Below, in pieces: positions 1 to 9,543 of a stretch of DNA of 64,000 bases (its first letter is position 1; each line of letters begins with the position of its first letter). A program made the translations under genes and the position numbers. The stretch is from Methyloversatilis discipulorum (GTDB lineage Bacteria; Pseudomonadota; Gammaproteobacteria; Burkholderiales; Rhodocyclaceae): assembly GCF_000527135.1 (NCBI RefSeq), contig NZ_AZUP01000001.1, forward strand, positions 1,364,001-1,428,000, given 5' to 3'. Under the pieces are notes generated by a model. It was given only the letters and a program-made list of their open reading frames with translations, did no database searches and was not told the DNA's origin.

Positions 1-411
1 CCAGCCGTAGTCGTCGCCGCTGTTCGGCGCGGCGGTGTGCAGGTAGGCCATCGAGGTGAAGTGCGAGAACGACGGGTTGTCGTAGCCGCAGCCATGCACG
101 ATGGCGAGCTGGCCGTCCTTCCACAGCCGCTCGAAGCCGGCCATGCCGGGGTTCAGGCCGAAGCGCTCGTCGAGCTTGCGCAGCTTGTCCGGGCGGATGC
201 CGATGTTGGGCCGCAGCCGGTAGTAGCGGTCGTCGGCGTAGGGCACGACGGTGTTCAGGCCGTCGTTGCCGCCGGACATTTCGAAGACGACGAGGATGCG
301 GTCCTCCGCTTCGGCGGCGGCAGCCGCGCGCGCGATGGTGCCGAATACGCCGGGCACCATGAGCCCGGCGGAGGCCTTGAGGATGCTGCGGCGCTTGTGA
401 TCGATGTTCAT
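1..411 (-). CDS. DUF1501 family exported protein, N-terminal part (runs off window start)
   Basis: The first 137 codons of a DUF1501 protein are visible; the rest lies outside the window. The start is followed by a short twin-arginine-type leader (KRRSILKASAG, then an Ala-rich stretch), so Tat export is likely. After the leader come the family's hallmarks: an ILVVFEMSGGNDGLNTVVPY segment and a conserved Pro-His/His-Gly region (HGCGYDNPSFSH). DUF1501 proteins are sulfatase/alkaline-phosphatase-fold proteins of unknown role. They are nearly always encoded next to a DUF1800 protein, and here the DUF1800 gene lies 45 bp upstream on the same strand, so the two are almost certainly co-transcribed. 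The substrate is unknown. Confidence 0.85.
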   Translation of the reverse strand, partial: MNIDHKRRSILKASAGLMVPGVFGTIARAAAAAEAEDRILVVFEMSGGNDGLNTVVPYADDRYYRLRPNIGIRPDKLRKLDERFGLNPGMAGFERLWKDGQLAIVHGCGYDNPSFSHFTSMAYLHTAAPNSGDDYGW

Positions 412-456
412 ATGCGTTCTCCAGCGGAGCGGCAGGGCACCCGCCCTGCCCTCGCC

Positions 457-2277
457 TCAACCCAGTTGATATTCCGGACGGCTCAGCAGCACGTGCAGCA
501 GCAGGCGCAGCGGATCTTCGGCGTAGCTGGCGGCGGCCGGCAGGTCGCGCGTACCCAGCTCCTTTTCGAGGAAGGCGGCGAGCTTGTCCCGCGTGGAGCC
601 GTCGAGCTGCACCGACAGGAAGCGGCCTTCCAGATAGGTGACGACCTCTTCCGGCGTGCGACAGCCGGCCTTCAGCACCATGCCGGTCAGATCCAGCCGC
701 GCCACCGTGCGCGGGATGGGCTTCACCCGCTCGACCGCCATCTGCCAGCCGCGGTAGCTGCCGTAACGGGTGTTGAAATCCTCGTCGCGGTCGCCGTTCA
801 TGCTCGACATCGCCATCATGTCGACGCCGCCATCGGCGCCGCCGGGCTTGGTGGCGGTGCTCAGATCGAGGCCGCTGCGTACGCGCTCGTGGATGTTGCG
901 GATTTCGTAGCCCGCCTGCGCGCCGGGGTAGCGGTCGCCGGGGATGTAGTTGATGTCGGGCAGCGCGACGTCGAGCGCGAAATTGCCGCGCTCCAGCAGC
1001 AGCCCCGGCGTGATCCAGCTGCGGCCCTGCGCCCAGCCGGCCACGGTCGGCGGGTGCATCAGGCGCTGGCCCAGCGCGGTGGTGGTTTCGTTGAAGTCAG
1101 GCACGCCCGGCACTTCGGTCAGGCCCAGCTTGCGGTAGGTGGACACCACCAGTTCGACCGGCCCCTTGATGCGCGTCGCCACCGATTCCGGCGCATGGAA
1201 ATCGCGCGACATGAACAGCATTTCGAGGAAGGCGGCGACGTCGTAATTGACCGCCTTCAACCGCCGGCCCAGTTCTTCCGCCAGCGCCGGGTCGACGTCC
1301 TCGCGTACGAAGTGGCGATACAGCTTGCTGGCGAGATAGCGCGGCGTGGCCGGCTGGTCGAGGATGATGTCGATCACCTGCACGCCGTCGTAGTTGCCGC
1401 GCCGGCCCAGCACATCCTTCGGCCCGCCGTCGTGCTTGGCGGTGTCGATGTGGAAGGCGACGCCCTGGTAGTTCCAGCCGGTGAAAGCGCGCGCCGCCTC
1501 GCGGATGTCGTGCTCGCTGTAGTGGCCGACGCCCATCGTGAACAGCTCCATGATTTCGCGCGCGAAGTTCTCGTTCGGCGCGCCCTTCACGTTCACTGCG
1601 GCATCGAGGAAGGACAGCATGGCCGGGTCCTGCGCGACGCCTATCATCAGCGTGCGGAAGTCGCCCAGACCCTTCTGCTGGAACAGTTCGAGCTGGTTCA
1701 GCATCTTGCGGTAGTCACGCACCTTGTCTTCGTTGGTGGCGAAATGGCCGTGCCAGAACAGCGCCATCCTCTCCTGCAGCGGACGCGGCGACGTGAGCAT
1801 GCGGTTCGCCCACCAGTAGGCAACGCGGTCGGTTTCGAGCTTGCTGGCGCGCAACCAGTAGAAGAACTTGTTCACCACCGGCTGCATGCGGCGGTTGCCG
1901 CCGGCCTTCACGGCGACGCCCAGCGCTTCGCCGCTGTCGCGCGCGAGGTCGGTGGTGGCCGGACGGCTGGCGGGAAAGGGGTCCAGCCCCGCCTCGAATA
2001 CGCCCGAGTGATCGAAGGGCGGCAGCTCGGCCGCGGGCGCGCCCTCGAAATACACCAGACGCCGCACGGCCTGTGTCGGCGTCAGCCGGGCGAAGGCGTC
2101 GACCTCGGCCGGCGTGCCGCCGAAGCCGGCGCGTTCGAGCAGGTGTGCGGCGCGGGCGCGGTTCCAGTCGGCCGCGGCAATCGGGGCCAGGTCGCCGGCC
2201 CACGGCGAAGCCGCGAACGTGACTGCGCTGAACACTGCACCGGCGAAAGCCAGCGCAACAGGAGCGATACGGACCAT
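457..2277 (-). CDS. DUF1800 domain-containing exported protein
   Basis: A 606-residue protein with an N-terminal signal peptide (MVRIAPVALAFAGAVFSAVTFA). The remainder matches the DUF1800 family: an AAHLLERAGFGGTP motif near residue 45, a central block ERMALFWHGHFATN, and NENFAREIMELFTMG followed by an ARAFTGW motif. The family is usual at 450 to 650 residues. Its function is unknown, but it is regularly paired with DUF1501, as here, and the pair is thought to act together in the envelope. It is the first gene of this minus-strand pair; nothing upstream suggests a larger operon, since the divergent iron-uptake genes begin 220 bp away. Confidence 0.87.
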   Translation of the reverse strand: MVRIAPVALAFAGAVFSAVTFAASPWAGDLAPIAAADWNRARAAHLLERAGFGGTPAEVDAFARLTPTQAVRRLVYFEGAPAAELPPFDHSGVFEAGLDPFPASRPATTDLARDSGEALGVAVKAGGNRRMQPVVNKFFYWLRASKLETDRVAYWWANRMLTSPRPLQERMALFWHGHFATNEDKVRDYRKMLNQLELFQQKGLGDFRTLMIGVAQDPAMLSFLDAAVNVKGAPNENFAREIMELFTMGVGHYSEHDIREAARAFTGWNYQGVAFHIDTAKHDGGPKDVLGRRGNYDGVQVIDIILDQPATPRYLASKLYRHFVREDVDPALAEELGRRLKAVNYDVAAFLEMLFMSRDFHAPESVATRIKGPVELVVSTYRKLGLTEVPGVPDFNETTTALGQRLMHPPTVAGWAQGRSWITPGLLLERGNFALDVALPDINYIPGDRYPGAQAGYEIRNIHERVRSGLDLSTATKPGGADGGVDMMAMSSMNGDRDEDFNTRYGSYRGWQMAVERVKPIPRTVARLDLTGMVLKAGCRTPEEVVTYLEGRFLSVQLDGSTRDKLAAFLEKELGTRDLPAAASYAEDPLRLLLHVLLSRPEYQLG

Positions 2278-2432
2278 GAGGGCACATCCGGGATGAACAG
2301 GCGTGCAGCGTAGAGCCGCCGGGCACGGTCGCTCCAGTGCAAATCACCCTCCGCCCGCTAGGGATTTTCTGGAGTCACGCGGGCGACGGCTCGACCGGCC
2401 CGCGATTGACGGTCGACACACATCGGGTAGAA

Positions 2433-2451
2433 AATAAGAACGCTTATCATT
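2433..2451. promoter_or_regulatory. Putative Fur box upstream of the sigma/anti-sigma/TonB receptor genes
   Basis: The 19-bp sequence AATAAGAACGCTTATCATT contains a perfect ATAAG-AACG-CTTAT inverted repeat and resembles the Fur consensus (GATAATGATAATCATTATC). It stands out as AT-rich in a GC-rich region. It lies about 45 bp upstream of the FecI-like start, where an iron-repressed promoter would be expected. Function is inferred from sequence and context. Confidence 0.7.
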
Positions 2452-2496
2452 AACTAACAACCGGCGCGCCGGTTCCTCCCCGCCCAGGAAGCATTC

Positions 2497-2991
2497 GTGT
2501 CCGCCGCCGATCCCGTCGCCGACCTCTACTCGAACCACCACGGCTGGCTGCATGCTTGGCTGCGCCGCAAGCTCGGCTGCACGCACCGCGCCGCCGATCT
2601 GGCGCACGACACCTTCGTGCGCATCATCAAGGCCGGCAGCCTGCGGGAGCTGCGCGAGCCGCGCGCCTACCTGACGACGGTGGCGCACGGACTGATGGTC
2701 AATCACTTCCGTCGGCAGGAGATCGAGCGCGCCTACCTCGAAACGCTGGCGCTGCAGCCCGAACCGCTGGCGCCGAGCCCGGAAGAACGCGCGCTGATAC
2801 TGGAAACGCTGGAACAGATCGACGCCCTGCTCGACGGCCTGCCGCCGAAGGCGCGCACCGCCTTCCTGCTGTCCCAGCTCGAGGGCCTGGGCTATGCCGA
2901 AATCGCACAGCGGCTCGGCGTGTCGCTCAGCATGGTGAAGAAGTACATGCTGCAGGGCATCACGCACTGCATGCGCGCGGAGCTCGTATGA
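2497..2991 (+). CDS. ECF sigma factor, FecI family
   Basis: A 164-residue extracytoplasmic-function sigma factor. Region 2 is at about residues 10-75 (DLYSNHHGWLHAWLRRKLG, then AADLAHDTFVRII) and region 4 at about 110-160 (LPPKARTAFLLSQLEGLGYAEIAQRLGVS, a helix-turn-helix). It would direct RNA polymerase to the promoter of an outer-membrane receptor gene when the partner anti-sigma factor signals. The start is a GTG with AGGAAG 6 bp upstream. Its stop overlaps the fecR-like start (ATGA at 2988-2991), which indicates translational coupling. The Fur-box-like site just upstream suggests iron repression. Confidence 0.92.
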   Translation: MSAADPVADLYSNHHGWLHAWLRRKLGCTHRAADLAHDTFVRIIKAGSLRELREPRAYLTTVAHGLMVNHFRRQEIERAYLETLALQPEPLAPSPEERALILETLEQIDALLDGLPPKARTAFLLSQLEGLGYAEIAQRLGVSLSMVKKYMLQGITHCMRAELV

Positions 2992-3977
2992 ACGATCGAG
3001 TCGCAGCGCACGAACCCGACCCAGACGTCCTTGCCGCAGCGGCCGAATGGTTCGTGCTGCTCGCCTCGGGCGAAGCATCGGAGGCGGACCGCGCCCGCTG
3101 GCAAGCCTGGCGCGCCGCCGACGCACGCCACGAAGCCGGCTGGCGCCGGACCGAAGCGGCGACCGCGCTGTTCGGCCGCATTCCGGAGCAGCATCTGCAG
3201 GTGTCGGCCAACACCCTGGCGCGCCGCCCCGCGCTCAGCCGCGGCCGGCGCCGCGCGCTGGGCGGCATCGCCGGCCTGTTTGTCGCCGCCTTCATCGGGC
3301 GGGAAGGCTGGCTGCGCAGCGACCTGTCGGCGGACGCACGCACGGCCGTCGGCGAACGGCGCGACATCGTGCTGGCCGACGGCAGCCGGCTGCAGATGGA
3401 CACGGACACCGCGCTCGACATCGATTTCAGCGCTCACGCACGTCTGATCCGCCTGCGCCGTGGCCGCGTGCTGATCGCCACCGCGCATGGTGCGCAGGCT
3501 TTGCCGCCCTTCTTCGTACAGACCGCCGAGGGCCGCGTACAGGCGCTGGGCACGCGCTTCACCGTCTGGCAACGCGACGGACTGACCGAGGTCGCCGTGC
3601 TGGAAGCCCGTGTCGCCCTGCATGCCGAGGCGGCGCGCGGCGACCCGCCGGTTCTGTCCGCCGGCCAGCACGCGCGCTTCGACCGCGGCGGCGTGATAGA
3701 CCGGCGCACGACACGGGTCGGCGACAGCGCGTGGACGCAGGGCATGCTGATCGCCGACGCGATGCCGCTGGAGGCCTTCGTCGCCGAACTGGCGCGCTAC
3801 CGCAGCACACCGCTGGTGCTGGCGCCCGGACTGCGCGCGCTGCGCATTTCCGGCACCTATCCGCTGGCCGACACCGACCGCGCGCTGGCGGCGCTGTGCG
3901 CGACGCTGCCGGTGCGCCTGCAGGCGCTGCGCAGCGGCGACCCGGCGAGCGGCCGGATAGTTGTGGCCGCCGACTGA
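2988..3977 (+). CDS. FecR family anti-sigma factor
   Basis: A 329-residue single-pass inner-membrane protein. Residues 10-55 form the DUF4880 cytosolic N-terminal domain (AAAEWFVLLASGEASEADRARWQAW). A membrane segment follows near 85-100 (GGIAGLFVAAFIG), and then the periplasmic FecR domain (VGERRDIVLADGSRLQMDTDTAL, RGRVLIAT, VQALGTRFTV). It holds or activates the adjacent FecI-type sigma factor in response to the STN domain of the TonB receptor encoded next. The ATG overlaps the sigma-factor stop by 4 bp. The length is normal for the family. Confidence 0.92.
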   Translation: MNDRVAAHEPDPDVLAAAAEWFVLLASGEASEADRARWQAWRAADARHEAGWRRTEAATALFGRIPEQHLQVSANTLARRPALSRGRRRALGGIAGLFVAAFIGREGWLRSDLSADARTAVGERRDIVLADGSRLQMDTDTALDIDFSAHARLIRLRRGRVLIATAHGAQALPPFFVQTAEGRVQALGTRFTVWQRDGLTEVAVLEARVALHAEAARGDPPVLSAGQHARFDRGGVIDRRTTRVGDSAWTQGMLIADAMPLEAFVAELARYRSTPLVLAPGLRALRISGTYPLADTDRALAALCATLPVRLQALRSGDPASGRIVVAAD

Positions 3978-4070
3978 TACGGACAGGCGCTGTACTCGCT
4001 GTACTTTTTCCGCGCTCGATTGGCATGGAAGGAGAACACCCCTTTCAAACCCTTTCGAGGACTGTCTTCC

Positions 4071-6476
4071 GTGTCCACTTCACGCCGCCGTCTCTGCCGC
4101 CCCGCTCGCCGCCCGCTCCCGCTGGCGCTCGCTCTGTTCGTCGGCAGCCTGCATGTCGCCGGCGGCCTGCTGCCGTCCGCCGCCATGGCCCAGGCCAGCG
4201 CCGCGACCTTCCGTTTCGACATCCCGGCCGGCCCGCTGGCGGCCGCGCTCAACCAGGCGGGTGCTACGGCCGGCGTGCTGCTGAGCTTCGATCCCGCATT
4301 GGTGGCCGATCTGCGTACCGCCGGCCTGCAGGGCAGTCATGGCTTCGAAGACGCCCTGCGCCGCCTGCTGCAGGGCACCGGGCTGGCCCCGGCAGCGCGC
4401 GGCGACGGCAGCTACACGCTGCGCAAGCTGCCGGCCACGACGAACGCGGCCGAGGTGCCGACGCTGCCCATGGTCAAGGTGACCGCCGACCTCGATGACC
4501 GGGCCGAATCAGCCACCGGCCGGGTCGAAGGCTATCTGGCCCGGCGTGCGGTTTCGGCGACGAAAACCGATACGTCCTTGCTGGAAACACCGCGCTCGGT
4601 CACCGTGGTGACCGCCGACCAGATCGCCGACCGCGGTGCGTTGAACGTGGAACAGGCGGTCGCCTACACGGCCGGCGTGCAGGTCGCCGCCTGGGGCAAC
4701 GACCCGCGCTTCGACCAGATCACCGTGCGCGGCTTCGATGTGACGACCACCGCCGACTACCGCGACGGCCTGCGCCAGGCCAATACCGGCTGGCTGTCCT
4801 ACTTCCGCACCGAACCCTACGGCCTCGAGCGGCTGGAACTGCTGAAGGGGCCGAATTCGGTACTGTTCGGCCAGATCAGCCCGGGCGGCCTGATCAACCG
4901 GGTGAGCAAGCGCCCGACGCGCGAAACGCTGCGCGAAGTCGAAGTCCGCTACGGCAGCGACGACCACTACCAGGCACAGGGCGACTTCGGCGGCGCACTG
5001 ACCGACAACGGCGAATGGACCTACCGCCTGACCGCACTGGCGCGCGACAGCGAATCGGACACGGTCGGCGTCAATGACGACAGCCTGTACTTCGCGCCGG
5101 CGCTGACCTGGCAGCCGTCGGACCGCACACGCATCACGCTGCTCGGCCACGCGCAGCACTTCGAGACCGCCGGTTCGCCGCGCCCCTTCCAGCTGCCGTC
5201 CGGCGAACTGAGCAAGGTGTGGGCGGGTGACGTGGATTTCGACGGTCTCAAGCAGACGCAGTACGTGGCCGGCTACGAAGCCGAACACCGCTTCGACGAT
5301 GTGTTCACGCTGCGCCAGAACCTGCGTTACGGCCATGTCGACACCGACAACCAGTACACCAGCGGCACGCTGGACGCCGACGGCGACACCATCCAGCGCA
5401 GCACCTTCGGCGTGTACGAAAACATGCACAACTTCAGCGTGGACACGGCCCTTCAGTCGCGCTTCTCGACCGGTCCGCTGCAGCACACGCTGATCACCGG
5501 CGTCGACCATGCCGATCTCGACGGCGACATCCGCTACCTGTCCGGCGCAGCGCCATCGATCAGCCTGAGCAATCCAGATCACCACCAGACGATCGCCCGG
5601 CCGACCACGCTGCTGGTGCACCAGGACGTCAGCGGCACGCAGACCGGCGTCTATGCGATGGACCAGGTGCGCTGGGGCGACTGGCGCCTGTCCGCCGGTT
5701 TGCGCCGCGACCGGGCCGAGCAGACGCAGAAGGACCTGATCGCCGGCACGTCGAGCGGCCAGACCGACAAGGCGACGACCGGCAGCATCGGCCTGCTCTA
5801 CATGCTGACGCCCGACCTCGCACCCTACGTGAGCTACGCCACCTCGTTCTCGCCGCAGTTCGGCACGAACATACTTGGTGATGCGTTCCGGCCGACCGAG
5901 GGCAAGCAGGTCGAGGGCGGCATCAAGTACCAGCCGGCCGGCCGCAGCATGCTGCTGACCGCCAGCGTGTTCCACCTCGTGCAGCAGAACGCGCTGACGC
6001 GCGACCCGGACAACATCAACAACCAGATCCAGACCGGCGAGACGCGCAGCCGCGGCATCGAGCTCGAAGCGAACGCGCGTCTGTTCAAGCGGCTTGAGCT
6101 GATCGGCGCCTACACGCTGCAGGACGTCGAGGTGACCCGCTCCAACGACGGCAACCAAGGCAAGCGACCGGTCGGCATTCCGCGCCAGATGGCGTCGCTG
6201 TGGGGCAAGTATTCCTTCATCGGCGGCCTCGACGTCGGCGTGGGTGCACGCTGGATAGGCGAAACCTATTCCGACGGCCAGAACACCGGCACCAACAGCG
6301 GCTACACGCTGATCGATGCCCGCGTCGGCTATGACCTCGGCAGCCTGCTGCGCGGCGCCACCGTCGCGGTGCGCGCCAACAACCTGACCGACAAGGAATA
6401 CCTGATGTGCCACGACGGCTACTGCTACCGCGGCCGTGGCCGCTTCGTCATGGCCAGTCTCAACTACCGCTGGTAA
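4071..6476 (+). CDS. TonB-dependent siderophore receptor with N-terminal signalling (STN) domain
   Basis: About 801 residues from a GTG preceded by GAGGA at good spacing; an upstream in-frame TTG at 4020 is possible but less likely. A signal peptide runs to about residue 41 (ending MAQA). An STN domain follows (FRFDIPAGPLAAALNQAG...SFDPALV), then a plug domain (ETPRSVTVVTADQI, LELLKGPNSVLFGQISPGGLIN) and a beta-barrel ending in an aromatic residue (MASLNYRW). The architecture is that of FpvA/FhuE-type ferric-siderophore receptors, which import the ligand using TonB energy and signal through FecR to FecI. Both partners are encoded immediately upstream. The siderophore cannot be named from sequence. 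Confidence 0.93.
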   Translation: MSTSRRRLCRPARRPLPLALALFVGSLHVAGGLLPSAAMAQASAATFRFDIPAGPLAAALNQAGATAGVLLSFDPALVADLRTAGLQGSHGFEDALRRLLQGTGLAPAARGDGSYTLRKLPATTNAAEVPTLPMVKVTADLDDRAESATGRVEGYLARRAVSATKTDTSLLETPRSVTVVTADQIADRGALNVEQAVAYTAGVQVAAWGNDPRFDQITVRGFDVTTTADYRDGLRQANTGWLSYFRTEPYGLERLELLKGPNSVLFGQISPGGLINRVSKRPTRETLREVEVRYGSDDHYQAQGDFGGALTDNGEWTYRLTALARDSESDTVGVNDDSLYFAPALTWQPSDRTRITLLGHAQHFETAGSPRPFQLPSGELSKVWAGDVDFDGLKQTQYVAGYEAEHRFDDVFTLRQNLRYGHVDTDNQYTSGTLDADGDTIQRSTFGVYENMHNFSVDTALQSRFSTGPLQHTLITGVDHADLDGDIRYLSGAAPSISLSNPDHHQTIARPTTLLVHQDVSGTQTGVYAMDQVRWGDWRLSAGLRRDRAEQTQKDLIAGTSSGQTDKATTGSIGLLYMLTPDLAPYVSYATSFSPQFGTNILGDAFRPTEGKQVEGGIKYQPAGRSMLLTASVFHLVQQNALTRDPDNINNQIQTGETRSRGIELEANARLFKRLELIGAYTLQDVEVTRSNDGNQGKRPVGIPRQMASLWGKYSFIGGLDVGVGARWIGETYSDGQNTGTNSGYTLIDARVGYDLGSLLRGATVAVRANNLTDKEYLMCHDGYCYRGRGRFVMASLNYRW

Positions 6477-6483
6477 GCGGCGT

Positions 6484-6503
6484 GCGGGCGGCCTGCCGCC
6501 CGC
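6484..6503 (+). terminator. Hairpin between TonB receptor and PepSY gene
   Basis: A perfect 9-bp inverted repeat (GCGGGCGGC-CT-GCCGCCCGC) follows the receptor stop by 7 bp. There is no T-run, so it is more likely an attenuator or mRNA-stabilising hairpin than a full terminator, leaving the PepSY gene expressed at a lower level than the receptor. Confidence 0.45.
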
Positions 6504-6518
6504 TGCCCGCACACGCAC

Positions 6519-7697
6519 ATGCGCACCTTCCTCACCCTGCTGCACCGCTGGTTCGGCCTCGCAGCCGCCGTCTTCCTGTTCGTGTCGGGGCTGACCGGCG
6601 CCGTCATTTCCTGGGATCACGAGCTGGACGAGTGGCTCAATCCGCAGTTCTTCGACGCCCCGGCCACCGACACACCCGTCCCCGCGCTCGAACTGGCGCG
6701 CCGCATCGAAGCCGCCGACCCGCGGCTGCGCGTGAACTACCTGCCGCTGGCTGCCGAACCCGGTCACACCCAGCAGATCTGGGTCGAACCGCGCGTTGAT
6801 CCGGCGACCGCCAGGCGCTACGAACCCGGCTTCAACCAGCTGGCGGTCGCCCCGGGTAGCGGCGCCATCCAGAGCCGCCGCATGTGGGGCGACATTTCGC
6901 TGAGCCGCGAAAACCTGCTGCCCTTCCTCTACAAGCTGCATTACTCGATGCACATCCCGGACGGCTGGGGCATCGAGCTGGGCATGTGGTTCATGGGGCT
7001 GATCGCCATCGGCTGGACGGTGGACTGCCTGATCGCGCTCTACATCAGCTTTCCGAAGGCGTCGCCGTGGCGCAAATCCTTCGCCTTCCGCTGGCGCCAG
7101 GGCGGCTACCGGCTCAATTTTGACCTGCACCGCTCGGGCGGCGTCTGGCTGTGGCTACTCGTGCTGCTGCTGGCCGTCACTTCGGTATCGATGAATCTGC
7201 GCAGCCAGGTCGTCGCACCGCTGACCGGCATGCTGTCGACGCTGAGTCCCAACCCCTTCGACAGCATGACGCCGCGGCCACGCGACCAGCCGATCGAACC
7301 GACGCTGGATCGCGCAGCGGTGCTCGAACTGGCGCGCGCCGAAGCGGCACGTCGTGGCTGGACGGCGCCGGCCGGGGCGATCTTCTACGCCGACGGCTAC
7401 GGTCTGTACGGCGTCGGCTTCTTCGCCCCCGGCGACGACCACGGCACCGGCGGACTGGGCGTGCCCTGGCTCTACCTCGACGGTCACAGCGGAGCGCTTG
7501 CCGGCGAGGTCGTGCCGGGTGAAGGCAGCGCCGGCGACATCTTCCTGCAGGCGCAATTTCCGCTGCATTCCGGCCGCATCATCGGCCTGCCCGGCCGCAT
7601 CCTGATTTCCCTGATGGGTCTGGCGGTCGCCACGCTGTCGGTCACCGGCCTCGTCATCTGGTGGCGGAAGCGGCAGGCGCGCGCGGCGAAGCGCTGA
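6519..7697 (+). CDS. PepSY-associated transmembrane protein (putative siderophore-iron reductase type)
   Basis: A 392-residue inner-membrane protein of the PepSY_TM family. The first helix carries the family signature LLHRWFGLAAAVFLFVSGLTGA. Further helices lie around residues 145-175 (LHYSMHIPDGWGIELGMWFMGLIAIGW), 205-225 (GGVWLWLLVLLLAVTSVS) and at the C-terminus (LISLMGLAVATLSVTGLVIWW). Histidines in the first and third segments could bind haem. Members beside siderophore receptors are proposed to reduce ferric siderophores at the inner membrane. It lies 42 bp after the TonB receptor gene and ends the iron-uptake unit. Confidence 0.85.
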   Translation: MRTFLTLLHRWFGLAAAVFLFVSGLTGAVISWDHELDEWLNPQFFDAPATDTPVPALELARRIEAADPRLRVNYLPLAAEPGHTQQIWVEPRVDPATARRYEPGFNQLAVAPGSGAIQSRRMWGDISLSRENLLPFLYKLHYSMHIPDGWGIELGMWFMGLIAIGWTVDCLIALYISFPKASPWRKSFAFRWRQGGYRLNFDLHRSGGVWLWLLVLLLAVTSVSMNLRSQVVAPLTGMLSTLSPNPFDSMTPRPRDQPIEPTLDRAAVLELARAEAARRGWTAPAGAIFYADGYGLYGVGFFAPGDDHGTGGLGVPWLYLDGHSGALAGEVVPGEGSAGDIFLQAQFPLHSGRIIGLPGRILISLMGLAVATLSVTGLVIWWRKRQARAAKR

Positions 7698-7832
7698 CGA
7701 TGGCGCCATGACACGCGGCGACGGACGGTTCATTTTCTTGACATGATCGGTGCGGCATAACTAGCTTTCAGTCATGGCGCAGTGCCAACCGCCACCGGAG
7801 CGGCACCGGCCCGCCCAGACAGGAGACCGATC

Positions 7833-8702
7833 ATGTCCGTCCGCCCCCGCTGGCTCGCCGCCGCCGCCGTCATCAGCCTGCTGGTCTCCACGCCCGTCCG
7901 GGCCGACGCACTGCTGCTCAACCTGTCATTCACCGAAGCCGCCGCCTATGCCTTCGATTCCAGCCTCGGCGCCGCGGCTGCGATCGACGACCGCGATCCG
8001 TGGTCGGCGCAGGCCGAGGTGGGCGTGTCGTCGGCGCGCTTCGACTTCGGCAGCGGACTTGGCCAGCTCTACACGACCGGCCCGGCGGGCAACGGCATCC
8101 GTGGCGGGCAGGCATCGGTCGGCTTCTTCTTCAGCGTCGTCAATCCGGGCGAGGTGCCAATCACCTTCGCCGCGCGGTCGATTGAGGTCGACGTCGACGC
8201 CGTGCTTTCGCATTCGGTCGGCAGCGGCATTTCAGGTGTGCAACGCACAGTCGGCGGTTTCTTCAAGGTCAGCGGCACGGCGGGCAGTGGCGGACAGAGC
8301 CTGTTCAGCCAGACCTATTTCGAATCGCCCCTGAGCGCCGGCGGCAACCTGCTGCCGGGCGCCAGCACGACCGGCGACGCGCTGCTCGACGTCACGATGA
8401 ACGAGGTCGGCGGCATCGACTACCGCATGTCCTTCGGCGAACTGACCATCGCCCCCGGCGGCCGTGCGGACTTCGAGTTCGAGTTCGCCGGATCGGTCAG
8501 CGTCGACGACGGCTCGCTCGCCACGATCGACGCCACCTCGACCGTCAGCCTGCGCATGACCTTGCCGGATGGCGTCACGCTCACTTCTGCACAACCGATA
8601 GCCTGGGTCAGTGCCGTACCGGAGCCTTCTGCCGCCGTGCTGCTCGCGGGCGGCATGTCCCTGGTCGCTGTCGCTCTGCGTCGCCGGACGATCAGGCGGT
8701 AG
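7833..8702 (+). CDS. PEP-CTERM sorting domain protein
   Basis: A 289-residue exported protein with signal peptide (MSVRPRWLAAAAVISLLVSTPVRA) and a C-terminal PEP-CTERM tripartite tail: VPEP near residue 265, a hydrophobic helix and a final RRR cluster. Such proteins are processed by an exosortase and linked to extracellular polysaccharide production in Gram-negative bacteria; no exosortase gene is in this window. The middle region is a low-complexity beta-rich domain rich in Gly, Ser and Ala, with no function I can name. The ATG at 7833 has AGGAGA 6 bp upstream. Unlike the other two PEP-CTERM genes here, I see no sigma-54 motif upstream. Confidence 0.9.
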   Translation: MSVRPRWLAAAAVISLLVSTPVRADALLLNLSFTEAAAYAFDSSLGAAAAIDDRDPWSAQAEVGVSSARFDFGSGLGQLYTTGPAGNGIRGGQASVGFFFSVVNPGEVPITFAARSIEVDVDAVLSHSVGSGISGVQRTVGGFFKVSGTAGSGGQSLFSQTYFESPLSAGGNLLPGASTTGDALLDVTMNEVGGIDYRMSFGELTIAPGGRADFEFEFAGSVSVDDGSLATIDATSTVSLRMTLPDGVTLTSAQPIAWVSAVPEPSAAVLLAGGMSLVAVALRRRTIRR

Positions 8703-8772
8703 GGGCGGCACACTGCGCGCCGGCAACGGAGCCCCGCTGCACTCGCAAGTATCGACCGGAGGAAGCGGACGC

Positions 8773-9543
8773 ATGCAGATCGAACTGGTTCTTGCCCTGA
8801 TCTCGGCCGCGGTCGCGCTGGCGTCCGCCGCCATTGCACTGTGGGGCCAGGTCAGGACCACCCGGCTGGCGGCGGATCTCGAGGGCCTGCGTGTCACCGA
8901 ACAACGCCGCTTCGATGCCGAACGGGCAACCGCCCGCTACCGCGAGCCGCTTGCGCGAGCGGCCTACGATCTGCAAAGCAGGCTGTACAACATCCTGCAG
9001 CAGAACCTTCTGGCGGTGCATCTTGAACGCGGCGACGAGCGTGAGCGCGCCTACGTCATCGACAACACCGCATTCCTGATCGCCCAGTACTTCGCCTGGA
9101 CGGAAATCGTCCGCCGCGACATCCAGTACATCGATCTCGGGCAGGACGAGGCAACACGGCGACTGGCGAAGATCCAGGACGACCTTACCGGCACCTTCCA
9201 GACCGACCGACATTCGCGCCTGTTCCGCGTCTTCGCCGGCGAGCAGCGGGCGATAGGCGAGCGCATGATTGTCGAGGACGCCCGCGGGCCATCGTGCGTC
9301 GGCTACGCCACCTTCCTCGACCGGCTGGCTGTCGGCCACGACCCCTTGGTCGAGAATCTGCGCACGGACGTGCGCGCGCTGGGCGCCGATCCGGCCGCAG
9401 CCCGCCCACGGCTGGTCGCGTTGCAGAACGCACTCGTGGACGTGCTCGATTTCCTCGATCCCCAGAGCATCCGTTTTCCGCGCGAGCGCCGCAGCAAGGT
9501 AACGACTGTGCAGGGCCTCGTCGGCGCACAATCGCGCACATGA
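8773..9543 (+). CDS. Membrane-anchored hypothetical protein
   Basis: A 256-residue protein I do not recognise by name. It starts with one hydrophobic helix (LVLALISAAVALASAAIALW), followed by a charged, probably helical segment (about residues 27-60) and a soluble domain containing AYDLQSRLYNILQQ, YVIDNTAFLIAQYFAWTEIVRRDIQ and a C-terminal VDVLDFLDP. Similar anchored proteins of unknown function are common in proteobacteria. Its last codons overlap the next start as ATGA (9540-9543), so it is translationally coupled to the DUF1810 gene. Confidence 0.75.
   Translation: MQIELVLALISAAVALASAAIALWGQVRTTRLAADLEGLRVTEQRRFDAERATARYREPLARAAYDLQSRLYNILQQNLLAVHLERGDERERAYVIDNTAFLIAQYFAWTEIVRRDIQYIDLGQDEATRRLAKIQDDLTGTFQTDRHSRLFRVFAGEQRAIGERMIVEDARGPSCVGYATFLDRLAVGHDPLVENLRTDVRALGADPAAARPRLVALQNALVDVLDFLDPQSIRFPRERRSKVTTVQGLVGAQSRT

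Noticed and set aside
37..2313. Open frame of 758 codons opposite the DUF1800/DUF1501 genes
   Set aside because: No recognisable motif; the opposite strand has a signal peptide and family hallmarks.
4509..7130. Open frame of 873 codons opposite the TonB receptor and PepSY genes
   Set aside because: Shadow of two well-supported genes, with no domain or plausible start.
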